Under the pieces are notes generated by a model. The model saw only the letters and a program-made list of their open reading frames with translations. It did not search any database and was not told where the DNA came from. From Gnetum montanum (lineage: Eukaryota > Streptophyta > Gnetopsida > Gnetales > Gnetaceae): DNA of 46,572 bases. Location of the stretch: positions 335,746-382,317 of the forward strand of contig MNCI01005348.1 in NCBI GenBank assembly GCA_015680685.1, read 5' to 3'. The translations under genes were made by a program, and so were the position numbers. Every line of letters starts with the position of its first letter. Position 1 is the first letter of the stretch. Below are positions 21,701-33,614 of this stretch, in pieces.

Positions 21701-22259
21701 GATATCTACATGCATTGATTACATAAACTTATAGCTCTACTCAATAAATGAGTAATAGGATAAAGGTGCAAGATGAAGGAAAAGGTTGTCACTTTGCACA
21801 TAAAACTCCAACAAATGGCCATAAATGATTCACACTACAAGAAAAGATGAATCTATTGGAAAACATGTACATCCTCCACCATTAAATAGTTGTTACAGTC
21901 CTTAAAATGGGGCCCAAGAAGACAAAAGAGGATATGTAAGTAGAATAGAGGAAATATATTTATGTGGTTCAGACTTCTACAAGTTGATCATGCACATAGC
22001 TAAAGAATAAACTTCATCAAGAAATGGTTATGAGAAGTTCTAGATGGATGTTAAGGAATGACATCAAATACTTTTGGGGAAGTAGGAATTGATGCATAAA
22101 TAGAATTGATAGCTTCAAGTAGCAATAATGGACATAGAGGCCCAACTTTAGAAATTTCATATGTTTGCACCTAACTCTTTAGTCTTCTTCCCATACCAAG
22201 CAGACATGTCAAGGGGCTACTTCTCTCCACCATCACTTTCTAACACTTCTTAATGAGGT
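21701..22259. other. Nothing recognised
   Basis: AT-rich sequence after the coiled-coil-like frame. It may still be interior of the host element, but no frame or motif is clear. Confidence 0.35.
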
Positions 22260-23060
22260 GGATTATATTATATTATAGGCATGGTCTATATATTTTTATA
22301 GCTATATTTCTCCATATTGATCATGTCATGTGTTTGGTCCATGTTTTGTGTCTTAGGTGTTAAAGCTATTGGACTAGTGTTACTCAATTGTAATGAAATG
22401 ACGAGTAATCTAGTGGCATATTATAAGTTGATTATAAGCTTTTGACTCCAAAAGTATTTTACACCCTATTTTATGATTTTCATACATATGATTAATGTTC
22501 TTTCATCCGAGGTTTGCATCCTAACCTTCCATTTTACACTTGTAGATTTGACACATGTTCTAGGCTTTCAAAGATGTTTTTGGCTTTGTTCAAGAACCTT
22601 AGTAACCTTCTAACCAATTTTCTACTATTTCAACTATAATCCAAAATGGGAAAAGCAAAGTGTATGTGGTAAGGATGCAGTAGCTACCTTGCATTAACAC
22701 ACCTCCTACATCAATGCAAGGATCCTGACACACATCCATTATATGTCTAATTTAATCCCTTTGCTCACATATCACCTTTAGTATGATCCTAGGACATCTA
22801 GGCTATGCTAATCATTTATCATTGATTGTTGAGTGCTAGCAAACCTGTACCATTGTGTTGTGAAAACTATAAATACCTAGGATAAGCTTTCATACTTAAC
22901 AACTTGATTCTAATGCTTTTAGTTTCCTTCTGGAATTCAGTTTTATGTGAAAAGCTCTTATTCCCTTGGGTAAGTTGATTTCCTTTCTTGTCTTGTGTGT
23001 TTTGACTTGTTGCTTTCATAAGGGTATCTAGACTCTATTAAAGTGCTATCTTGCTTACAT
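22260..23060 (+). repeat. Putative LTR (right) of the element hosting the copia insertion
   Basis: It shares an ordered set of words with 11860-12600: gatttg..catgtt, a tttttggctttg stretch, cctacatcaatgcaagg, gtgctagcaaac and a TATA box (TATAAATA, 22868-22875), followed by a pyrimidine-rich stretch. The 9-bp inverted repeat CCTTGCATT...AATGCAAGG lies upstream of the TATA box, where the left region has its palindrome. Boundaries were not found. Confidence 0.35.
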
Positions 23061-24400
23061 AGCCTAAAAACCATTTGGTCGATGGAAAGTTTAGGGTTTG
23101 TGTAGTGAATAAAGCTTATGGTTTCTCCTCATGCTACCATGGATGCCTTAAACATTAAAATACTAAAAAGCATAAAATACTAAAAACACTAAAAATAGTT
23201 AATTAATTTCATTTTCTTAATCTACAATGATTTGTCCTTACCCAAAAACATTATAACTATATGATATGGTATTGGACCATCAAGGTTATGACTAAGAGTT
23301 ATTTGTATTGCATTTTTTGTGTGGTTTTGCACATGTCCACAAGAGGGATTGCAACATGAGCATTGCACCTATCCCCAAGGGGGATTGCAATGTAGGTGTA
23401 TTTATTATTATTTTATTCTTTATAATTGTAAAACCCATGAAAACTATAAAACATAACATTATGAATATAGTCTTTATCTCTCACCATGGTAACATAGGTT
23501 TTATTAGTATCATGTATTATAATATATTTTATATTGCTTGAACTTAATGATATACATAAGTGTTTTTACTAACCCATACAACATCATCTTCAAAGCTTAT
23601 GACTAGATCACACTATGATTTGTATGATATATTTCATTGGTCAAAAACTAGTGGGACTTCTATCACACAGGTCCATATCTAACCTCATACTTCTTAATGA
23701 ATATGATGTTATGGAATGTGGAATGCCTTGATGGCCAAGGTAGATTACTTGAGGTGCTTACTTTGGGATGCACCATTCATATCAATGTCATCAATATGCC
23801 AAAAACTTAATGAATATTATCGCTAACCAACCTTCCAAGAGGCTAGTAAATTTTTGTGACTCCACATATTGATGACTATATTGGCATGATCATTTGTTGG
23901 AAACAAAATGTTCTACTCACTTTATTTAACTTAGGTCAAACTTACATCTCCTTCTTTTGTTAATAAGTTCACTTCATTGCTATTTCTTCATGTAAAATTG
24001 TTCTTTTATAACCTCGTAAGAACACCTCCATGAATTAGATGTTAAGTATCTAATTATTGATAATAAACAATCTTAAAATTAGTATAATCCTTTATAAGCC
24101 AATAGTTATGATAAAAAGGGGTATGGAATTCTAATCAAATGTGGACTTAGCCTATTATCTACAGACTAGGAATGATAGGAGGAATGATAAAAAATGATAA
24201 ATCTTAATGTAGAATGGATAATGTCTAATGGATGTTAATAAAAACTAAGTATGAAAACTATGCTTCAAATGACTTAGAATAAAATATAAATAATAAACAA
24301 GAAGACTAAAATGAATAAAAGGAATTTAATATTTACTTCCTAATAATCAATATGCTTTATTAATAACATACAAAGTTTTATTCTATTAAGGGCTAAAAAC
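23061..24400. other. Nothing recognised
   Basis: AT-rich sequence with short chance frames only (such as 23308-23541). I find no domain signature, repeat or promoter that I can support. Confidence 0.4.
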
Positions 24401-24419
24401 TACAACTGGTGATGAAAAT

Positions 24420-25350
24420 ATATCGAAAATATAACTAAGAACAGAGCTTAGTTTTTGAGAGAAGGTTTTTTATGATAAATATTGATCTTTGCTAGTTATA
24501 GGTATGGACAAAGAAGTTGTAGTTATAGGTAATTGATTTGGTATCAAAATGGGGCCATTTTAGTAAATTGTCTAGCAAGTGATACTAAAGCTAAAAATAT
24601 AACTCTAGTGCAGGTGATGCAAAGACTATCCAAGTGATGCTAGAGTTGATGTTAAAATGGGCATTAGTGTCACCTTTAGGCTATGGGGGACTTAGAAGTT
24701 ATACTGAGCATGTATAGTTCTAGGAGAAGCTGAGATGGCTATGTAGGACATGGGAGATGCTAAGAAGGAAGATGCTTGTGCTTTTGTTCTCTCAAAATCT
24801 AAAAAAAAAACACTTTGGATCTTGAGAAATTAGCCCAAAATTTGGATTTTTCTTTGCTATTTATAGGTCTAGGATTCTCAAATTCAATCCTAAAGCTAAG
24901 TGTAGTTAACTAGAGTTTATTTTTAAAGACTAAGAATTCAAAAAGTTGAGTTGTGCAAGTCTAGTGATACAAATGTTGGTGTTGATGTTGATGCTAGCGT
25001 TAACATCAACATCATCACTTAGAGTTAGAATTTTTATAAAATCCTCCATGCCACCATAATAAGATCCAAAGACCACCTCTCATATCAAAAATGATGTCAA
25101 ATTTCATCATAATGATATGTATAGGATGCTAGGGATCCAATTAATCTGGGACATGGTGTCGAATGTTGAACTTGATAGTCTTACTTAGTGCTAATGTCTC
25201 TATGATAACATTGACATCAATGTCAACATATCCTAGCAAGAATTTGCCTTGAATCCAATTTTAACCTTCCAAACTACATCTAAACTTAACAAATTCATCA
25301 TTTGATGCCCTAGGAACAATGTTAAATTATTATTAAAGAGCCTATATGGC
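24420..25350 (-). repeat. Putative 3' LTR of the Tat-type element
   Basis: A minus-strand TATA box (TATAAATA, 24865-24858) is followed in that direction by an A/T-rich leader. Upstream lie a 10-bp perfect inverted repeat with a 10-base loop, GATGTTGATG...CATCAACATC (24984-25013), and TTGACAT-CA-ATGTCAA (25211-25226). LTR ends were not identified, so this call rests on position and promoter-like content. Confidence 0.3.
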
Positions 25351-25548
25351 CAAAATCATTTTTTTATATGGAGGGTAAGTGCTCAGATTGCAACAAGGAT
25401 AATATTATAGCCTTAGAAAATTTCACTATTTTATGATTAGGGAAAACTTGACAAAAATGTTGAAAATCAATGCTTTCCATGCCTAGGTTATTGTAGACAA
25501 GTTGTTCAAGGTCCTATGGGATTAAAACTAAGGCCTAGAAGTAAGTTC

Positions 25549-25671
25549 GATGGTGATGATGTAGAGGTAATGCTCTAGGGGCATAGTTTGATTATGATTA
25601 TGTAGAGGTAATGCTCTAGGAATATAGTTTGATGATGATGATATAGAGCTGATGCTTTAGGAGTATACTCT
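25549..25671. repeat. Three tandem copies of a 41-bp unit
   Basis: Units 25549-25589, 25590-25630 and 25631-25671 share gtagaggtaatgctctagg with a few substitutions. Each unit begins with a gat/gtt-rich run. The array lies just beyond the last recognisable RT/RNase H coding on the minus strand, and 41 is not a multiple of three, so it would disrupt any frame. Confidence 0.9.
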
Positions 25672-25679
25672 TGAGCTTT

Positions 25680-26500
25680 AGGCACATTAGATTTTTCTAA
25701 AGTTCAAGGTTTGGCTATTATTTTGGCAAGATCAGTTTCTTTCACTAATTTGGCCACTTTCCATTGAATATCATACTCTTATAATTTTATAATTCATTTA
25801 GCATATTTTTTACTAGGATCTTGTAGTTTAGCTAATGCAATCATAGCTGAATTAGGGAAAATAATGAAGACTTTAGCATTTACCAAATAACAACATAACT
25901 TCTAGAAGACTTTAATAATAGTGTATAATTTTTTTTATAGGTGAATATTTTAATTATGCATCTTTCAAAGGTGTAGAAGTGCAATCAATAGCTCTCTCAT
26001 TTTGGTCAATGATGTCTTGGATTAAAATAACATTGGTAGTAACTTCACTAGAGAAAGCATATAAAAGAAAATCATTCTCATACTAAGGAGAAGCTAAAAT
26101 AGGAGCATCTATAATGGCTCCTTTCATAGCAAGAAAAATATTATTTTATTCTATCATCCAATGCATAGTATTGTACTTCTTAATCATATCATTTAATGAT
26201 TTAACTAGTTGAACATAAATGAAAAAAATCATCTAATACAGTTCATATTTCTGAAAAAGCTCTTAAATTTGTTTTAGATAAAGGATACGAAACTATAAAG
26301 ATAGCATTAACTCATTAGGGATCTATCATGATTCCTTTTTTGCGGAATATTTCCTTAAGAAATTTACCACTTTGAATATGAAAAATAGATTTCTTAGCAT
26401 TTAGAGTGATACCAAGTCATCTATATCTTATAAAAATATTTCTAAGGACTCTAAGGTAAGTACCTTGATTGAAACACCACCAATATTAGGCTTCTATAGT
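25680..26500 (-). pseudogene. rt: Gypsy RT, C-terminal part and connection to RNase H
   Basis: On the minus strand: YLRVLRNIFIRYR, a stop, LGITLNAKKSIFHIQSGKFL and then KEIFRKKGIMIDP, which is the RT thumb. Next come GAIIDAPILASP, YENDFLLYAFSSEVTTNVIL, and KYAKWIIKL with EYDIQWKVAK, the connection and RNase H region. Frameshifts and stops separate these stretches. The front of this RT lies at 28346-28900; about 1.8 kb of unrelated sequence sits between. Confidence 0.7.
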
Positions 26501-26559
26501 TCAATGGAAGATTTTTCTAAGTGTCAAAAACTTAGGAAAAAATTTCTATGTTTGGTATC

Positions 26560-27245
26560 ACATTGTGCAGCATAGATAACATAGCACATTTAAGGTTGTA
26601 ATTTTTGCAAAATTTTTCTTAAGTCTGCCTGCTATGCTCCATAGCATAGCTAGTGTGACACAAATCCATGTCCAGTTTGCACAAATGTTAAGCTAGAAGT
26701 GGTCAAGGATCACTTGGGATGGACTAAATAGTTTGGCAAATTTTCTCTCTTGGACTATCAAGCTTGCTATGCTCTCCAACTTGCCTAGCTTGACACATGT
26801 CTGAGTTGTCAATCCACCTAAGTACTAGGCTAGATTTTTTTAAAAGTGCTTAAGATGGAAGAAACAGATTGGAAAATTTTCTATCTTGTGAGTTGTCATG
26901 CTCTACTATGCTGCACAGCAAACTGAGCTTGACATAGATTACAAGGCCAAATTTTGTCTAAGTGTTAAACAAGGAGCTATCAAGCTATCTATACATGGGA
27001 GATGCATTTGGAAATTTTTTGACTTTCGAGGTTGCCTGTCCTAATATATCCTAGAGTGTGGTTAGCATGCCATGAAGAAATATTGCAAATTTTATCAAAA
27101 TTCATCAAAGTACTAGTGCTACGCACTACTATGCTACATAGTATAGACAACGTAGATAGCTTGACAAGTTAAAATTTGCAAAAATTTTACCAAGTTTTCA
27201 TGCTATGCTCTACTACGTTGTGTAGTGTAGACAATGTGACATATG
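26560..27245. repeat. Diverged tandem repeat with hairpin core
   Basis: About six units, at intervals of about 130 bp for the first four and 80-90 bp for the last two. Each contains a word like tgctatgctctactatgct followed by a gcttgacata-like word and a ggaaaattttct-like stretch. The cores are inverted repeats, for example CTATGCT-ccat-AGCATAG (26634-26651) and TGCTG-ca-CAGCA near 26911. No frame runs through it. Confidence 0.6.
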
Positions 27246-27583
27246 GAAAATACCTCTGAAAGCCTCCAGAGGCTCCTAGAACTTAACATCAACCTTCATT
27301 TCAACATCGACATTCCTCTGACAACCAAGATAAGTAGTTTTCCTTGCTTTTGCACCTCCCATTAATCCCCAAAATTGTCCCTATGCTTGATCCTACTCGA
27401 AAGAGGGGGAAGACATAGTCCCAGAGTGTAGACTCCAAGTTGCATTTATTTTGATACTATTTATAGGTACATGGCAGTTGCTTAAAGTCTAGCACATGCA
27501 TTCTGGGCAGTATGATCACAGTTTGGCAGTGTATAAGTTCTTGTTCTTGTCCTGTAGAGCGTAACACTTTGATCTTAACACTC

Positions 27584-27686
27584 AACATGTAACATGTTAG
27601 TGTGACTCATCCATGCCCATGCTACATGGGACCTAGGAAATGTGGCATCCAGTCCACATCTCACATCAACCCTAGCCCTATAAATA
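27584..27686 (+). promoter_or_regulatory. TATA-type promoter with three upstream inverted repeats
   Basis: TATAAATA is at 27679-27686. Upstream are AACATGT-a-ACATGTT (27584-27598), CCCATG-cta-CATGGG (27616-27630) and TGTGG...CCACA (27641-27658). The region is richer in G+C than its surroundings. An LTR U3 is the most likely context. Confidence 0.4.
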
Positions 27687-28345
27687 TCCTGATGATTAGC
27701 ATTTTAGGGGTTGGCAATCACTTTGAGCATTAAGCATTAGAGCACCTCTAGCATCTTCGCTACTCTTGCACCTAAGCTTGACACCTTGGCAAGTATCATG
27801 ACATAGTCTTCCTTGCACCTACATAGTCTGATGATCGCTGACCTAGCAGGTTCAACCTTCCTTGCAGTTGTCAGCACCACATCTATGATGTCCCAGAAAC
27901 TGTGAAGGCACTGCTACATTTCTGCTACACCTACCTAAATAACAAGTACCAACTTTAAACATTATTCAATTAAAAGATACACTCCCCAATCTTCAAGTGG
28001 TGCATTTCTCCACCTTCAAACTCTAGTTCTATATTCTCAACATTTGTTTCAAATTTCTCAGCATTACTCTTTCACTTTCTTCTACTGTCAATACGCATTT
28101 GCATATTCATGGTACGTTATGTTCTTTCTTGTTGTCCCGACTCCCACATGAAGCTCACTAAAAACTATTTTTTACAAATGGTTATTGTTACACCATGTAA
28201 GTCCCTATTTGATTGACCAAACCATTTAGGACACCTTGTTTTTGTTTCTCCTAGCATGGCCCTTGCATAGATTTAGGGTTAGGTTGTATGCCTGAGGACC
28301 TCTCAGTGTTCCAGCCATTGACGTTTTCAAACATCACATTGATCT

Positions 28346-28900
28346 TTAGGAAAAAATTTTAAATTATCTAAATAAAAAATAATACATTTCTTTATCAATC
28401 CTTTAAAGGTTTAATTCATGGCTCTTTGAAAGGTAGAACTAATGTTAATAAAACCAAATGACATCATAGAAAATTGGAAGGTTTCTAGTTTGGTTATAAA
28501 GATAGTATTATATTGGTATTTGTTACTTCCTAGAATTTGATTATAGCATAAATATTCATCCAAAAATGAGTACATTTATGCATCATTCACAGTTTGCAAT
28601 AATTCTTCCATAATAGGAACTAGATAATTATGCTTAATATAGGAGGTATTAAGGTTATAAAATTTCATACATAATTGTAATTTACTTGTTCATTTCTTGA
28701 TACATACCAAATTTGATATCCAATTACAATGACTCATAAGATAAATAATTATGAACTCTACTAGCTTATCAATTTTTTCCTTCATTAATGATTCAATTTT
28801 GAGGTTCACAAGTTAATTTTTTTGTTTAAATTGTTTTGTCTTAAGTTCAAGTGGTATAGTATATGTCATAATAAAGGGGTTAAAATTTTTTAGATCTTCT
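28346..28900 (-). pseudogene. rt: Gypsy reverse transcriptase, N-terminal and catalytic part
   Basis: Minus strand: LKIESLMKEKIDKLVEF, NWISNLVCIKK, NLNTSYIKHNYLVPIMEELL, FLDEYLCYNQI (first catalytic Asp kept), MMSFGFINISSTFQRAMN and then FYLDNLKFF. The last holds the YxDD motif as Y-L-D-N (28374-28363), so one catalytic Asp is lost. In the plant gypsy family these segments read FLDGxSGYNQI, FGLxNAxATFQRAM and YLDD. The domain is then cut by foreign DNA. Confidence 0.8.
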
Positions 28901-29329
28901 TGTGTAGAAGCTTAAATATCATTAAATTCATGTAGTAAATTAGTTAGAGTGTTTTAATCTGCATATAAATGAATGCCTATTTTAAAAGGATGTTGCTATT
29001 CTTTCTTTTGAATTTGAATGGTTTCAATTTCAAATAACATTTGTTGATTAGTATTTCTAGATACTTCCTTAGTTTTGGTGTGTAAATCATCAAATATCAT
29101 TTAGAAACCCAACATCCTTTGAGCTATTATCATCATTAATTTGAGATATTTTAACATATTGATCACTAAATTCATTATCAAAAGATAATAACTATAATAT
29201 TTAATGATCATCATCAAAAAATTGTAAAATAAAAAAATTATCTAGAATGAAATATATGTTAACCTTATTGATAATAAATTTTGAATCCTAAGCATTTTAT
29301 TGAAATTGTATATCTAATGTAGTTATCAT

Positions 29330-29850
29330 TTGAGCTAACATGTACAAAATATAATTCTTTTCCCTAAAGACATGTTCAATAGATATTTGACCAAATTCCT
29401 TGAAACATTTAAGAACATAAGCTTCATATGCTTTCATGGTTGAATCTTTATCATCAGAACTTTTATGGATTTGATTTACTATGAGTTGGAAATATCTAAA
29501 ATTTTGAGTTTTGAAAAGTCATATTATTGGGCTAATTTACTCACATGAATAAGGACTTCATACTCAACTATATTGTTTGTCATTCATTTAGTGAAGTTAA
29601 TAGCTTTCAAGATTAGAGCTTCCCTAGGTAATATAAGTATGATTCCAAATCCACATTCTTTCTTAGTAGAAGCATCATCTACTCTTAATATCCAAGCATT
29701 CAAGTTTTTAAAATTTGAAAAGTCAACTCTTTGGTCAACATAATGATGATGATTATCATAAATCGATTTATTTCTTAAAGTTTCATTTATCAAAGGTAAA
29801 TTCATACTTTTTACTTTCCTTAATGGTGGAAGATCAACAAAAAGGAACAT
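29330..29850 (-). pseudogene. RNase H-like domain ahead of the RT
   Basis: An open minus-strand stretch, 29850-29584, ends in WILRVDDASTKKECGFGIIL. Past a stop it continues NNIVEYEVLIHVSKLAQ and SKLKILDISNS. This matches the RNase H pattern D-G-A-S...G-x-G...N-N-x-x-E-Y-E-A-L, with catalytic Asp and Glu still visible. It lies between protease and RT, apart from the RNase H that belongs to the RT. As I recall, such an extra domain occurs in Tat-type plant elements. Confidence 0.65.
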
Positions 29851-30139
29851 TTTACCATCATGTTGGTGATAGGAAAAAATACCTTTATATTTTCTTCAAT
29901 TTCTCTAAAGGTTCAATAATATTGTATGAAATAGTTATGAGTGTAAGGATTTAATTCTAAGATTTCTATGAAATTTTTTCACACAACATACTCTCTTGGG
30001 CCAACTTCAATAAAAATGTTAGTGTTTCAATTCTCAAGTGATTCATTTTACTGGTTAAGGCTATTAACCACATATTTATAAAAAGGTTCTCTTAATATGA
30101 TGGTATATATGGATTTTTTATAAGAATTAATAATTCAAA

Positions 30140-30760
30140 AAAATCTAGTCTGAAGAAGCCCCTAAATTCGATTTTAAAATTTCATGATAAAAGAATGTCA
30201 GAAGTTTATTGCATGTCAACTACTAAAATATCCATGTAATATGTGAAACTAAGATATTTTTTAAGTTGCACTTTGACCCCTTTCAAAGAGTCTACTATAG
30301 GTATAGTAGAATAATCAAGTTGGATGATACTTTTTGTTTGTGGTATCATTTGCACTCCTAGCATTTTACACACTTCTAATGACATAATGCTAATAATTGC
30401 ACTAGAATCCATTATTCAGTTATCAACATTCTTTCCTTGAAATCAATGTTATTAAGAAAGGTGATTAATCTCTTTTGGTTAATGTTAAGTCCTTTATATT
30501 TTTTATAAATAGGCCATCAATACTTTCAATGACATGAACATGTTTTTCCAATTGGAAGGACTTTTCTTTACTAGTTTCAAGTGTGTTAATCATTTTTTGA
30601 ATTGTACCTTTCATTTCACTAAAATGTAAAAGGTCATACATTGAAATGTTGATCTTAACTCATTTCAAATCGTCAAAATAATCATAAGTTTTGTGCTCAT
30701 ATTTAGTTTTTGATTGAGATGGGTTTCTTATAAGTATAAAAGGTGTATTAGATTACTATT
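30140..30760 (-). pseudogene. pro: Gypsy aspartic protease and gag-protease junction
   Basis: The upstream junction (about 30750-30500) reads YDYFDDLK, ISMYDLLHFSEMKGTIQKMI and LITLISRKEC. The protease follows, open from 30412 to 30206: MDSSAIISIMSLEVCKMLG, then SIIQLDYSTIPIVDSLKGV and MDILVVDMQ. The family's D-S-G-A is D-S-S-A here, so the triad is damaged. The tail (LLS, a stop, NFKIEFRGFFRLDFF) matches the usual end of the domain. It lies 0.4 kb upstream of the RNase H-like domain on the minus strand. Confidence 0.7.
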
Positions 30761-30769
30761 AAATATTTA

Positions 30770-32055
30770 GTTAAGATGATCCTATTTAATTATTTATATT
30801 ACTTTGTTTAGAAACTCTTTTATTGGAAGGGGTTTAAGTATTGTTTCTCGTTTGTTGTTGAGTAGTATTTATAATGTTACCAGGCTTATGATAGTGAGTG
30901 TTTTATAGGTAGAGATCACTTACCATGAATTTTTCACATAAATCAACTTCTACATCCTTTTTATGAGGAATATTAAGAATCATAATTGTATCGTTTTCTT
31001 TTATTAGTTTTGAGAGTTATCTCCATATAAAGCTAAAAACCAAAGACAAGCTTATTTGAAATATTGCTTAGTCTAATGATAGTGAAAATAATCATTATTT
31101 GGTTTTGTTAGTTTCTAGAGGAATCTTCTTGTTATTTTCCTTTAGTTCCACCACTTTGTTTGAATGTTTTTGAAGAGAAGTTAACATTTAAGTGATTTTC
31201 TTTTATTAGTTTTCTATTTGAATAGCCAATTCGTTAGGATTAGATATTCTATTTCAATTTATGATGCACTTGATTAAAGTTTTTAATTGATTATTATTTA
31301 AACCAATATTTGGTGGTAAGAATGAAGAAAAAATTAGGTTTTAAAAATAATTATTTACAAGTTAAGGCATCTACAAGGGAGTAAGAATTTGAAACATAAT
31401 ATTATTTAGTGGGAGGGTTTATGAATGGAAGAGACTAGATTGCATAGGATTGCTGATATTAATAATTTCAAATTGAGTTTGAAGATTATTCACTAAGGTA
31501 ATTTGTTCTAAATCAACAACATTGGCCATTGCTCCTTGCAATTTTGTAATGTTATGCTTAGATTTGATGCCATAGGTAGAGAACAAATCAATGGTGGAGA
31601 GGTAAAATTTGAGAATAACATTAGGTTGATGGTGCATCTCATTCGGCATCTAAGCTAACCAATGGAGAAATCTTAAATTATAGTCATAAAAAGTTTCTCT
31701 AGGTAGTTTTATTAGACCTATAAAGTTGCTTGAGGCTAAAGTAAGAATAGTAAAACTATCAAATTGCATCAAGAAGTTATTTTTAAAGCATAACCATGAG
31801 TTGATGAAAGCATTATGAACCATTGTGTATATTTACTTCTAAAGGTAGTTATAAAGATTCTACATGTTATATCATTTTTTGTAATATTGTGCCTAGTAAG
31901 GTTTTGAAATATTCTACATGTTGACATGTATTGCTAGCAGAAGGTGAATGGTTAAGGAAAAAATTCACATTTTGTAGGGTTTTAGGAATAAGATGATAAT
32001 TAGTAAAGTTGAAGGAATTGTTGACTGAAAGAGGAAGGGATGGATTGGTTGTCAT
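30770..32055 (-). pseudogene. gag: Decayed gag region of the Tat-type element
   Basis: Two open minus-strand stretches remain: 32055-31867 (MTTNPSLPLSVNNSFNFTNY onward) and 31649-31419 (MPNEMHHQPNVILKFYLSTI onward). Near 30950 a CEKFMVSDLYL...HYHKPG stretch may be the relic of a zinc knuckle. The gag call is based mainly on position between leader and protease; I see no decisive gag motif. Confidence 0.4.
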
Positions 32056-32483
32056 CTTAGTTCAAATTCTTCTTGCGATAAAGATTCAAAAAGTTGAGAC
32101 TAATTTTTTTTGTTAATTGAAAATGTAAGTTTTTGATTGATTAGGGTTAGAAGTGTGTGCTCTCCTTAAAAGAAAGCTATGAAAATTTTCATCATTTATA
32201 AATTAAAAAAATTAAAATGTAAAATACTAATAAAATGTAAAATCATAATTAACATAAAATAAAGAAAAACCAAAAAGTAACCTAAACTTTGAAATAACAA
32301 TATAAACATGAAATGTTATGTAAAGATGATAAACCACCTTACCAAAGCCTATGTTAAGATAAGAACTATCAAATTAAAACAACAAATAAAAAGAACCTTT
32401 CTTATAGTACTAGAAAAAGAAATGTTGGTGTGTAATTTTCAATTATAGATAACATCATTTTAAAAAAAATTTCAAAATAGTAT

Positions 32484-32545
32484 CATCTAGGGCACCTCCC
32501 ATATCAGTATAGAAACCCTTGAATAGTATTAGCTAGTATAGTAAT
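32484..32545 (-). repeat. Conserved leader segment, copy 1
   Basis: The minus strand reads ctagctaatactattc, gggtttctatac, gggaggtgccctag. The same sequence, slightly changed, is at 43799-43860. It lies ahead of the gag-like frames in both places, so it is probably the end of an LTR or the leader of related elements. Confidence 0.55.
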
Positions 32546-32787
32546 GTAATATTCAAAATTAAATAAAACTGAACCTAAAATTAATATAGTATACAAGTAG
32601 TCTCTTAAGGTTACTTTGATCATGATAATAAAACACATTATTAATTAAATGAAAATGGTGAAATGGATGCAATAATATACAATTTAATGTGCTTGAATGT
32701 AAGATAATATGCCCAATTTAGTGATAAAATATCAAGTCTAGGAATTGAAAATAGTTGAAATGAAGTAATGAAATAATTAATACTTAC

Positions 32788-33614
32788 TAATGAGTGGCGA
32801 GGTACCCCTACACTCAAACCATATGAATACGAGCATTTCATGCATGATCCAGTGAAACTCTATAGACAAGCTAGTTGTGGTATCTAGATAGTTACTCATT
32901 GATCGCAATTCGTTGTCTTCCCACCTGGACTAGTATGTTCTTTGTCAGATATGGTGTAGTCCAGAGTGAGATGTATGATGTGGTCCTAAGCTAGTGATAC
33001 TCCTAAAGGCAATGAAAATAACTTTAATTAAGCTAGAACGAAAAGGGTGAAGTGAGTCTAAGCTAGCCTAAGTGTGATGAGCATCGGTTCCTTAATCATC
33101 CGTACACATCTTGGACCTCATGCATGACTACTATTAGGATTACCAAGTGTAGATCCTAGGTACACTACTAGGTTACCAAGTAGTCACACTTAAATGCTCG
33201 TGATTAAGCTGTACTCATTCCATGTTTAAGGAGTTTAGGGTGAAGAGATATTAACTATGAAAGAAATAAATAACAATAAAAATTAAATAATTAAACTAAG
33301 TGAATGTTGCAATGATGAAGTAATCTTGATTTTCGGTCATGTATGTGTCCAAGTATGTCACACTTGAATAAAGATGCCATACAATTACAATCATTACACT
33401 GAGGGCATGAACTATGAGAAAGGGTTAAGAAAAAACTAACAATGAAAAACTAATTCTAACTAAGACTAACTCCCTGCACCGTGCACTTAAGGTGTATTTA
33501 TAGACCTACATAGGAGACACGATATCATGTATACGATATTGCGAGCCAGGCTACGATATTGCATACGTGATATCGTGGGTGTGATATCATGACCTAATGA
33601 ATCATGATTCATCA
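32788..33614 (-). repeat. LTR C, solo LTR of the same family as LTR A and B
   Basis: It begins TAATGAGTGGCGAGGTACCCC-like, as LTR B does from 9964, and ends TTCATCA at 33614, with matching sequence between. The 5-mer cttac stands on both sides (32783-32787 and 33615-33619), a clean target-site duplication. No primer site or polypurine tract adjoins, so this is a solo LTR left by LTR-LTR recombination. The minus-strand TATA box is at 33502-33495. Its U3 carries about five GATATC/GATATT palindromic cassettes (33521-33588) and a 16-bp perfect palindrome, ATGAATCATGATTCAT, at its end (33597-33612). Confidence 0.85.

Larger units (their letters stand above)
26546..28345. mobile_element. Foreign 1.8-kb segment interrupting the RT
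   Basis: RT coding stops on both sides of this segment and the same 14-mer, ttaggaaaaaattt, stands at each edge (26532-26545 and 28346-28359). Inside are hairpin-cored repeats (26560-27245) and a plus-strand TATA box at 27679 with three inverted repeats upstream. It could be a solo LTR or a small non-autonomous retroelement. A 14-bp target duplication would be long for an LTR element and more like a LINE/SINE-type insertion, so the class is open. Confidence 0.45.
24420..32550 (-). mobile_element. Ty3/gypsy element of the Tat type, decayed
   Basis: Reading the minus strand from 32550 downward: a leader shared with 43799-43860, decayed gag, a protease remnant, an RNase H-like domain, the front half of RT, a foreign insertion, the back half of RT with connection, then a putative LTR with a TATA box at 24865. 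An RNase H-like domain ahead of RT and the protease wording fit the plant Tat group as I know it. Integrase is not visible after 25680. All parts are riddled with stops. Outer boundaries are approximate. Confidence 0.6.

Noticed and set aside
23308-23541. Plus-strand frame of 77 codons
   Set aside because: Low-complexity, Ile/Phe-rich end and no supporting context.
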